Shown: positions 53,007 through 60,187 of the stretch, piece after piece
Layout of the letters: each line of letters opens with the position of its first letter
How positions within the stretch are numbered: position 1 is the stretch's first letter
Origin: Janibacter endophyticus
GTDB lineage: Bacteria > Actinomycetota > Actinomycetes > Actinomycetales > Dermatophilaceae
NCBI RefSeq assembly: GCF_016888335.1
Contig: NZ_JAFEJG010000004.1
Span: 620,001 to 684,000, forward strand
Reading direction: 5' to 3'
DNA length: 64,000 bases
Program-made: the position numbers and the translations under genes
Notes under the pieces: generated by a model
What the model was told of the DNA's origin: nothing
Databases searched by the model: none
What the model saw: only the letters and a program-made list of their open reading frames with translations

Positions 53007-53486
53007 ATGAGCCAGAGCGAGGAGCGCGCGGAGCAGGCCCTGCGGGAGAGCGGGATCGAGCACACGATCGTCCGGCACGGCCGGGTGGGCTCGCTCGAGG
53101 AGGCGGCCGAGGCCCGCGGTGTGCGGCCGGCCGACATCATCAAGACCCTCGTGGTCCGACGCGCCGAGGACGACTACCTCCTCGTCCTCGTCCCCGGCGA
53201 CCGCGAGATCGACTGGCCCAAGCTCCGCGCCCATCTCGGCGTCAACCGGGTCTCCATGCCGGACGCGGCGACGGCCCTCGAGGTGACCGGCTACGAGAGG
53301 GGGACGATCACCCCCTTCGGCTCGACGACCCCCTGGCCGGTCGTCGCGGACGCGACGATCCTCGAGTCAGAGGGGCGCTCGATCTCCCTCGGCGCCGGCG
53401 GTCACGGGGTCTCCGCGACGGTCCCCGCGGCCGCCGCCCTGGAGGCCCTCGGCGCGAGCGTCGCCGACGTGACCGCGCCGGTCTGA
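53007..53486 (+). CDS. YbaK/EbsC-type aminoacyl-tRNA deacylase
   Basis: A 159-residue protein with the YbaK fold: GVRPADIIKTLVVRRAEDDY (residues about 38-57) contains the conserved lysine, and GYERGTITPFGSTTPWPVVA (residues about 95-114) carries the substrate-loop glycines. Such proteins remove wrongly attached amino acids (for example cysteine from tRNA-Pro). ATG 53007 is 63 bases from the divergent thioesterase gene. The exact mischarged tRNA is not predictable. Confidence 0.88.
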   Translation: MSQSEERAEQALRESGIEHTIVRHGRVGSLEEAAEARGVRPADIIKTLVVRRAEDDYLLVLVPGDREIDWPKLRAHLGVNRVSMPDAATALEVTGYERGTITPFGSTTPWPVVADATILESEGRSISLGAGGHGVSATVPAAAALEALGASVADVTAPV

Positions 53487-53532
53487 GCCGCACCGGACCG
53501 GTGACCTGGCCCGACATCCGTAGGATGAGGCG

Positions 53533-54426
53533 GTGACCCAGGGCATCCGCATCGGTGAGCTCGCGCGCCGTAGCGGGCTGACTCCTGACGTGCTGCGGGT
53601 CTGGGAGCGCCGGTTCGGTCTCTTCAGCCCAGAGCGCACACCGGGGGGCTACCGCCTCTACACCCCCGATGACGAGCGCCTCGCCCACGAGGTCGTCGCC
53701 CTCAAGGCCCGGGGGCTGCTGCTGGCCGCGGCCGTCGAGCAGGCCCGTGCCAGCGTCGAGAGCACCCGCCAGGCGACGGCCGACGCAGACGGCCCGCTGC
53801 CCGACGCGCTCGCGGCCGAGATCGACGCGGCGGTCCGCGTCCTGGACCAGTCCGCCACCACGGCTGCCGTCGCCCGGACGATCGAGGTCCTCGGCCCCGA
53901 GGCGGCCATGGTCGAGGTGCTCCTGCCCTACCTCGTCCGACTCGGGCGGCAGTGGGAGAACGGCGAGGTCACGGTGGCGCACGAGCACTTCGCGAGCCAC
54001 ATCATCCGTCGCCACATCGGCGCTCAGGGGGCGGAGCTCAACCCCACCGGACGGCGGACGGCGATCGTCGCCTGCCCGCCCGGCGAGCGGCATGACATCG
54101 GCGCGCTCATGGCGGCGGTCGCGCTCTCCCGGAAGGGCTGGTCGGTGCGCTTCCTCGGTGCTGACACCCCGATCGCGGCCATCGACGCGATCGCCTCCAC
54201 CCTGCGCACCGACGTCGTCGTCCTCGGCGGTACGCGGCGCACGGTCTTCGAGGCCGTCGTCCCGCTCGTCCAGCGACTGCGCTCGGTGACCCACGTGGCG
54301 ATCGGAGGTGCCGGCGCCAACGCCGAGGTGGCCAAGGCGCTCGGCGCGACCCTCCTCCCGCTGGACCCGGTGAGTGCGGTAGCGGTCCTCGACGGGGCCG
54401 TCGAGGACGCCTACGCCACGGCCTGA
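53533..54426 (+). CDS. MerR-family regulator with B12-binding domain (CarH/LitR-like)
   Basis: 297 residues. The MerR winged helix (IRIGELARRSGLTPDVLRVW) occupies the first 75. A helical domain carries W-x9-EH (WENGEVTVAHEH, about residue 140), the motif that packs against adenosylcobalamin in CarH. A Rossmann-type domain with ERHDIG (about residue 184) supplies the lower-axial histidine. All three hallmarks of light-sensing B12 repressors are present. It may control carotenoid or other photoprotection genes, none of which are in this window. GTG 53533 start. Confidence 0.9.
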   Translation: MTQGIRIGELARRSGLTPDVLRVWERRFGLFSPERTPGGYRLYTPDDERLAHEVVALKARGLLLAAAVEQARASVESTRQATADADGPLPDALAAEIDAAVRVLDQSATTAAVARTIEVLGPEAAMVEVLLPYLVRLGRQWENGEVTVAHEHFASHIIRRHIGAQGAELNPTGRRTAIVACPPGERHDIGALMAAVALSRKGWSVRFLGADTPIAAIDAIASTLRTDVVVLGGTRRTVFEAVVPLVQRLRSVTHVAIGGAGANAEVAKALGATLLPLDPVSAVAVLDGAVEDAYATA

Positions 54427-54487
54427 TGCCGGTCTGGCTACGGCAGGCCCCCTGGCGGGCGAGGGACCGAGGGTGGTTCGATCGGCC

Positions 54488-55348
54488 ATGAGCAACCTCC
54501 CACCTGAACCTCCCGAGCCCACCGGCAGCGGCCCGTACCCCGGCCAGCAGCCCCCGCCCCACGGCCAGCAGCGGCCGCAGCAGCCTTACCCGATGCCTGC
54601 AGGAGGAGCATCGGGTGGCGGCTACGGCGCGATGCCCGCGCCCGGCCAGCCCACCTACGCCCCCCGCCGCTTCCAGGCGATGGACGCGCTGTCCTACGCC
54701 TGGACCGCCCTGACGAAGAACCCGCTGCCCTTCCTCGTCATCGGTCTCCTCACCCTGATCATCGGCGGCGGTCTCTCGGCCGTCGGGGCGATCGCGGACG
54801 GGACCCTCGAGGCGATCACCAACCCCGACGCGATGGACCCGGCGACGTCCTCCACGCAGGTGACCTTCACGCCGGTGAGCTCGATGCTCAACCTCGTGAG
54901 CAGCGCCATCGCGATGTTCCTCTCGCTCGGCATCTACCGGATGGCGCTCGACGTCATGGACGGCCGCAAGGCCGAGCTCGGGCGACTCTTCTCGGGCTAC
55001 AACGTCCTCATGGCCCTCGTCGTGAGCATCGTCGTCGGTCTGATCGTGCTCGTCGGCCTCGTCGCCTGCATCCTCCCGGGCATCGCGGCGATGATCCTGC
55101 TGTACTTCGCGCCCGTCTCGGTGGTCGACGAGGACCTCAGCCTCGGTGACGCGATCAAGGGCAGCTTCGAGGCGGTCAAGGACAACCTCGGGCAGGTCCT
55201 CCTCGGCGGCCTCATCGGCCTCGGCCTGGCCATCGTGGTCCTCTGCACCTGCGGCCTCGGCGCCATCGTCGTCACCCCGCTCGCCGGGATCGCCGTGGCC
55301 TACGCGTGGCGTGCCATGCGCGGCCGTCCGATCGCCCAGCCGGTCTGA
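54488..55348 (+). CDS. Membrane protein with proline-rich N-terminus
   Basis: 286 residues. The first 60 are Pro/Gln/Gly-rich and disordered. Four to five membrane helices follow (FLVIGLLTLIIGGGLSAVGA; VVSIVVGLIVLVGLVACILP; VLLGGLIGLGLAIVVLCTC). Between them RMALDVMDGRKAELGRLFSG and EDLSLGDAIKGSFEAVKDNL match the YciC/DUF975-like membrane family seen in Gram-positive bacteria. Function unknown. ATG 54488 start, and a strong hairpin 10 bases after the stop ends the unit. Confidence 0.8.
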   Translation: MSNLPPEPPEPTGSGPYPGQQPPPHGQQRPQQPYPMPAGGASGGGYGAMPAPGQPTYAPRRFQAMDALSYAWTALTKNPLPFLVIGLLTLIIGGGLSAVGAIADGTLEAITNPDAMDPATSSTQVTFTPVSSMLNLVSSAIAMFLSLGIYRMALDVMDGRKAELGRLFSGYNVLMALVVSIVVGLIVLVGLVACILPGIAAMILLYFAPVSVVDEDLSLGDAIKGSFEAVKDNLGQVLLGGLIGLGLAIVVLCTCGLGAIVVTPLAGIAVAYAWRAMRGRPIAQPV

Positions 55349-55357
55349 CGCAACACG

Positions 55358-55401
55358 GACGAAGGGGTGGTGCCGGATCGACCCGGCACCACCCCTTCGT
55401 C
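55358..55401. terminator. 19-base perfect hairpin terminator
   Basis: Arms 55358-55376 and 55383-55401 are exact reverse complements with a 6-base loop, starting 10 bases after the membrane protein stop. Each arm contains one copy of the CGAAGGGG/CCCCTTCG octamer. No T-tract, as is common in actinobacteria. Confidence 0.8.
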
Positions 55402-55646
55402 GTGACGATTGTGGGTCGGGACGGCGGAGCGGCTAGGGTGGTCGGGACGGCTCGCCCAGTTCTGCTGCGGCCGTCGCACCGTGATCGCCCTCGGAGCCTC
55501 GAGGCCGCGGACCCGGTGCCGGCACCACGACGTGCCAGAGAGACTCCTCCTGCCCTGTGCAGCTGACCTCTCCTCGCCGATGCGCCGCGGCCCCCTGCCG
55601 CGCCGGGCAGGACGACCACCCCACTGATGTGGAGCATCACCAACAC
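55402..55646 (+). other. Long leader region of the DEAD-box helicase gene
   Basis: About 245 bases lie between the terminator and the helicase start. The helicase frame stays open back to 55557, but the peptide there (arginine/cysteine-rich) is not family-like. I see no convincing gene or named RNA. A long 5' untranslated region would suit a cold-shock-type helicase whose mRNA structure controls translation. Confidence 0.4.
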
Positions 55647-57074
55647 ATGTCCCAGGACACCCAGACCTTCGCCGACCTCGGCGTCCCCGCCCCCTTCGTC
55701 GCTGCCCTCGCGAAGCGCGGGATCACGACCCCCACCCCCATCCAGGCCGCGACGCTGCCCGACTCCCTCGCGGGGCGTGACGTCCTCGGCCGCGGCCGGA
55801 CCGGCTCGGGCAAGACCTTCGCCTTCCTCCTGCCGCTCATCACCCGGCTCACCGAGGAGCCCCGCCGCCCCCGCAGCCGTGCCCCGCGTGCGCTGATCCT
55901 CGCGCCGACCCGCGAGCTGGTCGCCCAGATCGACGAGTCCTTCCAGATGCTCACCGAGGGCACCCGGCTCACCAGCCGCGTCGTCTTCGGCGGCGTCGGG
56001 CAGGGCCCGCAGGTCGAGGCGATCCGCCGCGGCGTCGACGTCGTGGTCGCCTGCCCCGGCCGGCTCGAGGACCTCATCGGCCAGGGTCACGTCAACCTCG
56101 ACGACATCGAGGTGAGCATCCTCGACGAGGCCGACCACATGGCCGACCTCGGTTTCCTCCCCGGCGTGAAGCGGATCCTCGACCGGACCCCTCGCGACGG
56201 CCAGCGGATGCTCTTCTCCGCGACGCTCGACGCCGGTGTCGACGTGCTCGTCAAGCGCTACCTCAGCCAGCCCGTCACCCACGAGGCCGACTCGGCGCAG
56301 TCACCCGTCTCGACGATGGACCACCACGTCCTCAAGGTCCGCGGCGACGACCACCTCGACGTCCTCACCGACCTGGCCGCCGCCCCCGGCCGCACCGTCG
56401 TCTTCGCCCGGACCAAGCACCGCGCGAAGAAGTTCGCCAAGCAGCTCGGCCAGCGCGGCATCCCCGCTGTCGAGCTCCACGGCAACCTCAGCCAGGGCGC
56501 GCGCACCCGGACGATGGAGGCCTTCCACTCCGGCAAGGCGACGACGCTCGTCGCGACCGACATCGCCGCGCGCGGCATCCACGTCGACGACGTCGCGCTC
56601 GTCATCCACGCCGACCCGCCCGTCGAGCACAAGGCGTACCTCCACCGCTCGGGCCGCACCGCCCGCGCGGGCTCGGCCGGCACCGTCATCACGTTGATGA
56701 CCCCGGACCAGAACGGCGACGTCCGCACCCTCATGCGCAAGGCCGGCATCAAGCCGCGCACGACCGAGGTCACCGCCGCCCACCCGCTGCTCGGCGAGCT
56801 CGCCCCGGGTGAGCGCGAGTTCCCCGGTGCGATCATCCACGAGGTGCCGCAGCAGCGCGCCGGCAGCCCGAAGGGGGGTCGCTCCGGTGCCCGCCCGGCC
56901 GGCGGCTCCTCCGGCGGTCGGGGTCGCTCGGGCGGCCAGGGTCAGGCCCGCGAGGGTGGCCAGCGCCCGCAGGGCGGCCGGGGCCGCGGCGGCCAGGGGC
57001 GCAACGGGTCCTCCTCCGCGCAGAGCGGCCAGCGCAGGACCCGCTCGGCGGCGGAATTCAGCTCCGGCCGCTGA
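55647..57074 (+). CDS. DEAD/DEAH-box ATP-dependent RNA helicase
   Basis: A 475-residue helicase. In order: Q motif (TPTPIQ), Walker A GRTGSGKT (about residue 52), PTREL, DEAD in ILDEADHMADLGF, SAT in LFSATLD, ARGIH, and HRSGRTARAG. The C-terminal 65 residues are Gly/Arg/Gln-rich with many GGRG units, a typical RNA-binding tail. It unwinds RNA duplexes during ribosome assembly or cold adaptation. ATG 55647 is preferred over upstream in-frame codons because the Q-motif leader then has normal length. Confidence 0.93.
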   Translation: MSQDTQTFADLGVPAPFVAALAKRGITTPTPIQAATLPDSLAGRDVLGRGRTGSGKTFAFLLPLITRLTEEPRRPRSRAPRALILAPTRELVAQIDESFQMLTEGTRLTSRVVFGGVGQGPQVEAIRRGVDVVVACPGRLEDLIGQGHVNLDDIEVSILDEADHMADLGFLPGVKRILDRTPRDGQRMLFSATLDAGVDVLVKRYLSQPVTHEADSAQSPVSTMDHHVLKVRGDDHLDVLTDLAAAPGRTVVFARTKHRAKKFAKQLGQRGIPAVELHGNLSQGARTRTMEAFHSGKATTLVATDIAARGIHVDDVALVIHADPPVEHKAYLHRSGRTARAGSAGTVITLMTPDQNGDVRTLMRKAGIKPRTTEVTAAHPLLGELAPGEREFPGAIIHEVPQQRAGSPKGGRSGARPAGGSSGGRGRSGGQGQAREGGQRPQGGRGRGGQGRNGSSSAQSGQRRTRSAAEFSSGR

Positions 57075-57089
57075 CCCCTACCCGTCAGT

Positions 57090-57150
57090 AACGGGACCTC
57101 TGGAGAGGTTGCCCCCGATATCCCGGGGCGACAGCTCCAGAGGTCCCGTT
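57090..57150. terminator. 16-base inverted repeat after the helicase gene
   Basis: Arms 57090-57105 and 57135-57150 are exact reverse complements; the 29-base loop holds a smaller GC-rich hairpin (GCCCC and GGGGC). It starts 15 bases after the stop codon and probably ends transcription. The two-tier shape resembles the structure at 5205. Confidence 0.65.
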
Positions 57151-57200
57151 CGTGCCTGCCTCAACCGCCGCGAGGGGTGTGATCGGGCTACGGTCGAGGC

Positions 57201-58622
57201 ATGACCTCCCTGTGGCTCGACACCTGCCTGCCGACCCCGACCCCGGCGGGGCTCCCCGGCTCCGTCGACACCCTCGTCGTCGGTGCCGGGCTCACCGGGC
57301 TGGCCACGGCGGTGCTCCTCGCGCGGGCGGGCCAGGACGTCACGGTCGTCGAGGCGCGGCACGTCGGCGCGGTCGCGACGGGCAACACGACTGCCAAGCT
57401 CTCCCTGCTCCAGGGCACGGTGCTCTCGCAGATGCGGCGGCACCACTCCGCCGACGTCGTGCGGGCCTACGTCGAGGCCAACCGGGAGGGCCAGGCCTGG
57501 TTGCTCCGTCTCCTCGACGAGCGCGACGTCGCCTACGACACCCGGATCGCCTGGACCTACGCGACGACACCACGCGGACGGGACGTCCTCGCCGACGAGC
57601 TGGGCGTCGCGCAGGAGGCGGGACTGCCGGTCCTCGCGACGACCGAGACGGAGCTCCCCTTCCCCGCTCGGGCCATCCGTCTGGCCGACCAGGCGCAGAT
57701 CCACCCCACCCGGGTCCTCGAGACGCTGCTGCGTGAGCTCGAGCGCAACGGCGGCCGGGTCGTCGACGGCGTGCGTCTCACCGGCGTCGAGACCGGGGAG
57801 CCGTGCGTCGCTCAGACCACCGTCGGCGAGATCCGCGCGCAGCAGGTCGTCCTCGCCACGGGTACGCCCGTGCTCGACCGCGGCCTGCACTTTGCACGGC
57901 TCGAGGCGCACCGCTCGTACGCGACAGCCTTCGAGGCGAGCCTGCCGGTGCCGCAGGGGATGTACCTCTCGACGGACGACCCGGCCCGCTCGCTGCGGAC
58001 GGCGACCACCGAGACCGGGACGATGCTCCTCGTCGGCGGCAACGACCACGTCGTCGGTCGGGTCCGCTCCGAGCGGGCTCAGGTCGACGGGCTCGTGGAG
58101 TGGGCGCACGAGCACTTCCCCGGTCTGCACCTCACGCACAGCTGGTCCGCTCAGGACTACCGCCCCGCCGGTCGCGTCCCCGTCGTCGGACCGATGCCCC
58201 GCAGCCAGGGTCGGGTGCACGTCGCGACGGGCTACGACAAGTGGGGCATGACCAACGCCGTCGCCGCCGCACTCACCCTCAGCGCGGACATCCTCCGCGG
58301 GGTGCCGAGCGACTGGGCGACGACCCTCCGGGGCGGCCTGCCCACGCCGCGCGACATCACCTCCGGTGTCGCGACGAACGCCGCCGTCGGAGCCGGCCTG
58401 GTCGCCGGCTGGGCCGGGGAGCTGACGGCCCGGGCGAAGGGGGAGCGTCGAGACTGCCCGGTGAGCCGGGTCTGCACCCACCTCGGCGGGATCCTCGAGT
58501 GGAACGACGCGGAGTCCTCGTGGGACTGCCCGCTCCACGGCTCCCGCTTCGACGCCGACGGTCGGGTCCTCGAGGGCCCGGCCACCCGCGACCTGGACCG
58601 CAACGACCAGGACCGAGAGTAA
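57201..58622 (+). CDS. FAD-dependent oxidoreductase with C-terminal Rieske domain
   Basis: 473 residues. The N-terminal FAD site VVGAGLTGLATAVLLARAGQ (about residues 24-43) opens a DAO-type oxidoreductase ending near GYDKWGMTNAVAAALT. The C-terminal domain has the Rieske [2Fe-2S] ligands CTH (VCTHLGG) and CPLH (WDCPLHGSRF). Both halves are complete. Such fusions are known from actinobacteria and bacilli, with unproven amine or amino-acid-like substrates. Electrons may pass from flavin to the cluster. Confidence 0.9.
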   Translation: MTSLWLDTCLPTPTPAGLPGSVDTLVVGAGLTGLATAVLLARAGQDVTVVEARHVGAVATGNTTAKLSLLQGTVLSQMRRHHSADVVRAYVEANREGQAWLLRLLDERDVAYDTRIAWTYATTPRGRDVLADELGVAQEAGLPVLATTETELPFPARAIRLADQAQIHPTRVLETLLRELERNGGRVVDGVRLTGVETGEPCVAQTTVGEIRAQQVVLATGTPVLDRGLHFARLEAHRSYATAFEASLPVPQGMYLSTDDPARSLRTATTETGTMLLVGGNDHVVGRVRSERAQVDGLVEWAHEHFPGLHLTHSWSAQDYRPAGRVPVVGPMPRSQGRVHVATGYDKWGMTNAVAAALTLSADILRGVPSDWATTLRGGLPTPRDITSGVATNAAVGAGLVAGWAGELTARAKGERRDCPVSRVCTHLGGILEWNDAESSWDCPLHGSRFDADGRVLEGPATRDLDRNDQDRE

Positions 58623-58632
58623 GGAGGCAGGC

Positions 58633-58668
58633 ATGCCGAAGAGCAGGAGCGCGAGGGAGGGCGGCTAG
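58633..58668 (+). other. 11-codon ORF with a perfect ribosome site
   Basis: AAGGAGG (58621-58627) stands 5 bases before an ATG that opens MPKSRSAREGG and stops at 58668, 10 bases before the SRPBCC gene. It may be a leader peptide, or the beginning of a gene whose body was lost. Nothing else supports translation. Confidence 0.3.
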
Positions 58669-58678
58669 GGTCGAGCGC

Positions 58679-59149
58679 ATGACCCAGACCCACGCACCCC
58701 TGCTCGAGGCCGCCGTCGACATCGCTGCCCCGCCGGAGCGGGTGTGGGCGGTCGTCTCCGACCCGCGCGTGATGGGCGGCTTCTCCGACCAGGTGGTCCG
58801 GACCATCGTTCGCGGCAACGCCCCCGTCGCGCGGGGGACGCGCACCCTCAACATCAACCGGCGTGGGCCGCTCGTGTGGCCGACGAGGGCGAAGGTCGTC
58901 GAGTTCGAGCCCGGCCGACGCTACGCCTACCGGGTCAAGGACAACGCGGCCGTCTGGAGCTTCGAGCTCGAGCCGACCGCGAGCGGCACCAGACTGACCC
59001 ACCGCCGCGACGCGAGCGGCGGGATGACTGCCGTCTCGCTCATGCTCCAGGACAGGGTGCTCGGAGGGGTCGCCCCCTTCGAGGCCGAGATGGAGTCCGG
59101 GATGGTCCGCACCCTCGAGCGGGTCAGGCGGGCCGTCGAGGGGGTCTGA
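58679..59149 (+). CDS. SRPBCC/polyketide cyclase-like protein
   Basis: A 156-residue START-like fold protein. The N-terminal EAAVDIAAPPERVWAVVSDP is the family opening, the centre has YRVKDNAAVWSFELEP, and a long C-terminal helix (FEAEMESGMVRTLERVRRAV) covers the lipid-binding cavity. It probably binds a hydrophobic small molecule. ATG 58679. Its end faces a convergent NAD(P)-binding protein gene 16 bases away. No specific ligand can be named. Confidence 0.87.
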   Translation: MTQTHAPLLEAAVDIAAPPERVWAVVSDPRVMGGFSDQVVRTIVRGNAPVARGTRTLNINRRGPLVWPTRAKVVEFEPGRRYAYRVKDNAAVWSFELEPTASGTRLTHRRDASGGMTAVSLMLQDRVLGGVAPFEAEMESGMVRTLERVRRAVEGV

Positions 59150-59165
59150 CCCGCCGCTCGGCGAC

Positions 59166-60053
59166 TCAGCGCGCGCGCTCGGCCATCGCCCTCTCGACCG
59201 CATCCCGGTAGCTCAGCGGCTCGAACGGGACGACCTCGCGAACGGTGTCGTCGGTGACGATCACCTCGACGTCCATGGAGTCGATGAGGTTGCGGCCCGT
59301 CGTCGCGTCGACGTCGGTGACGAAGGCGAGCCAGCGGGACGACAGACCGGGCGTCAGCACGGGGACGGGGGCGAGCGGGATCCGTCGGCCGTGGATGACC
59401 TCCGAGGCGATCTGGAGCATGTCGACGTAGGTGAGCGCCTCGGGACCGCCGATCTCGAAGACCTTCCCCGAGGCCTGCTCGTTGCCGGCGACCCCGACGA
59501 GGTAGCGCACGACGTCGTCGAGCGCGATCGGTTGGGTCTTGGTGCTCGCCCACTGCGGCACGACCATGGCGGGCAGGTTCTCGACCAGCTGGCGGGTGAT
59601 CTCCCACGAGATGCCGCCGTCACCGACGACCACGGCGGCGCGCAGGACGGTCACGGGCACGCCCCCTTCGCCGAGCAGCGACTCGACCGCCCGCCGCGAG
59701 CGCAGGTGGACGGACAGCTTGTCGGCATCCTCCGGGCCGAGCCCACCGAGGAAGATGATCTGCCGCACCCCGGCTGCGGCGGCCGCCTCTCCGAAGGCTC
59801 GCGCCGATCGCGCCTCGGTCTCCTCGAAGTCGTCCTCGTCGAGGGAGTGGACCAGGTAGTAGGCGATCTCGGCGCCCGCCATCGCGGTCTCGAGCGACGA
59901 GGGGTTCGTGACGTCGCCCTCCACCGGGGTGCCGGGCCCCTCGTAGCGCTCGGGCCTGCGGGTCATCGCCAGCACGTCGTGGCCGGCGTCGACAAGGGCG
60001 GGGACGAGGCGGCGACCGACGAAGCCGGTGGCGCCCGAGACGAGGACTCGCAT
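59166..60053 (-). CDS. NAD(P)-binding SDR-like (NmrA-type) protein
   Basis: A 295-residue atypical SDR. The N-terminal VLVSGATGFVGRRLVPALVD binds NAD(P). HSLDEDDFEETEARSARAFG and QIIFLGGLGP are typical of the actinobacterial family annotated as NAD(P)H-binding or epimerase-like. The catalytic Tyr-x3-Lys is not visible, so it may act as a redox sensor or a reductase with a different centre. ATG 60053. It is convergent with the SRPBCC gene. Confidence 0.85.
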   Translation of the reverse strand: MRVLVSGATGFVGRRLVPALVDAGHDVLAMTRRPERYEGPGTPVEGDVTNPSSLETAMAGAEIAYYLVHSLDEDDFEETEARSARAFGEAAAAAGVRQIIFLGGLGPEDADKLSVHLRSRRAVESLLGEGGVPVTVLRAAVVVGDGGISWEITRQLVENLPAMVVPQWASTKTQPIALDDVVRYLVGVAGNEQASGKVFEIGGPEALTYVDMLQIASEVIHGRRIPLAPVPVLTPGLSSRWLAFVTDVDATTGRNLIDSMDVEVIVTDDTVREVVPFEPLSYRDAVERAMAERAR

Positions 60054-60142
60054 GGTGACAGCATTCTCCGGCGAGGTCACTGCGTCAAAGGAGTGTCCAG
60101 GGATCGCGGGCTGAGCCGACCGTGAGGAGCAGGGCTGCGACG

Positions 60143-60187
60143 TCAGTCCCGCGCGATGATCGCGAAGGTCTCGGCCCCCGCGCTCAT
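60143..60187 (-). pseudogene. 14-codon stub overlapping the DUF2126 gene
   Basis: ATG 60187 overlaps the stop of the large transglutaminase gene by 4 bases (ATGA), the usual coupling in this window. The frame MSAGAETFAIIARD then stops after 14 codons. In related gene clusters another ligase or transglutaminase gene follows at this position, so the stub may be the start of a deleted partner. The sequence to 60054 holds no further feature. Confidence 0.35.
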
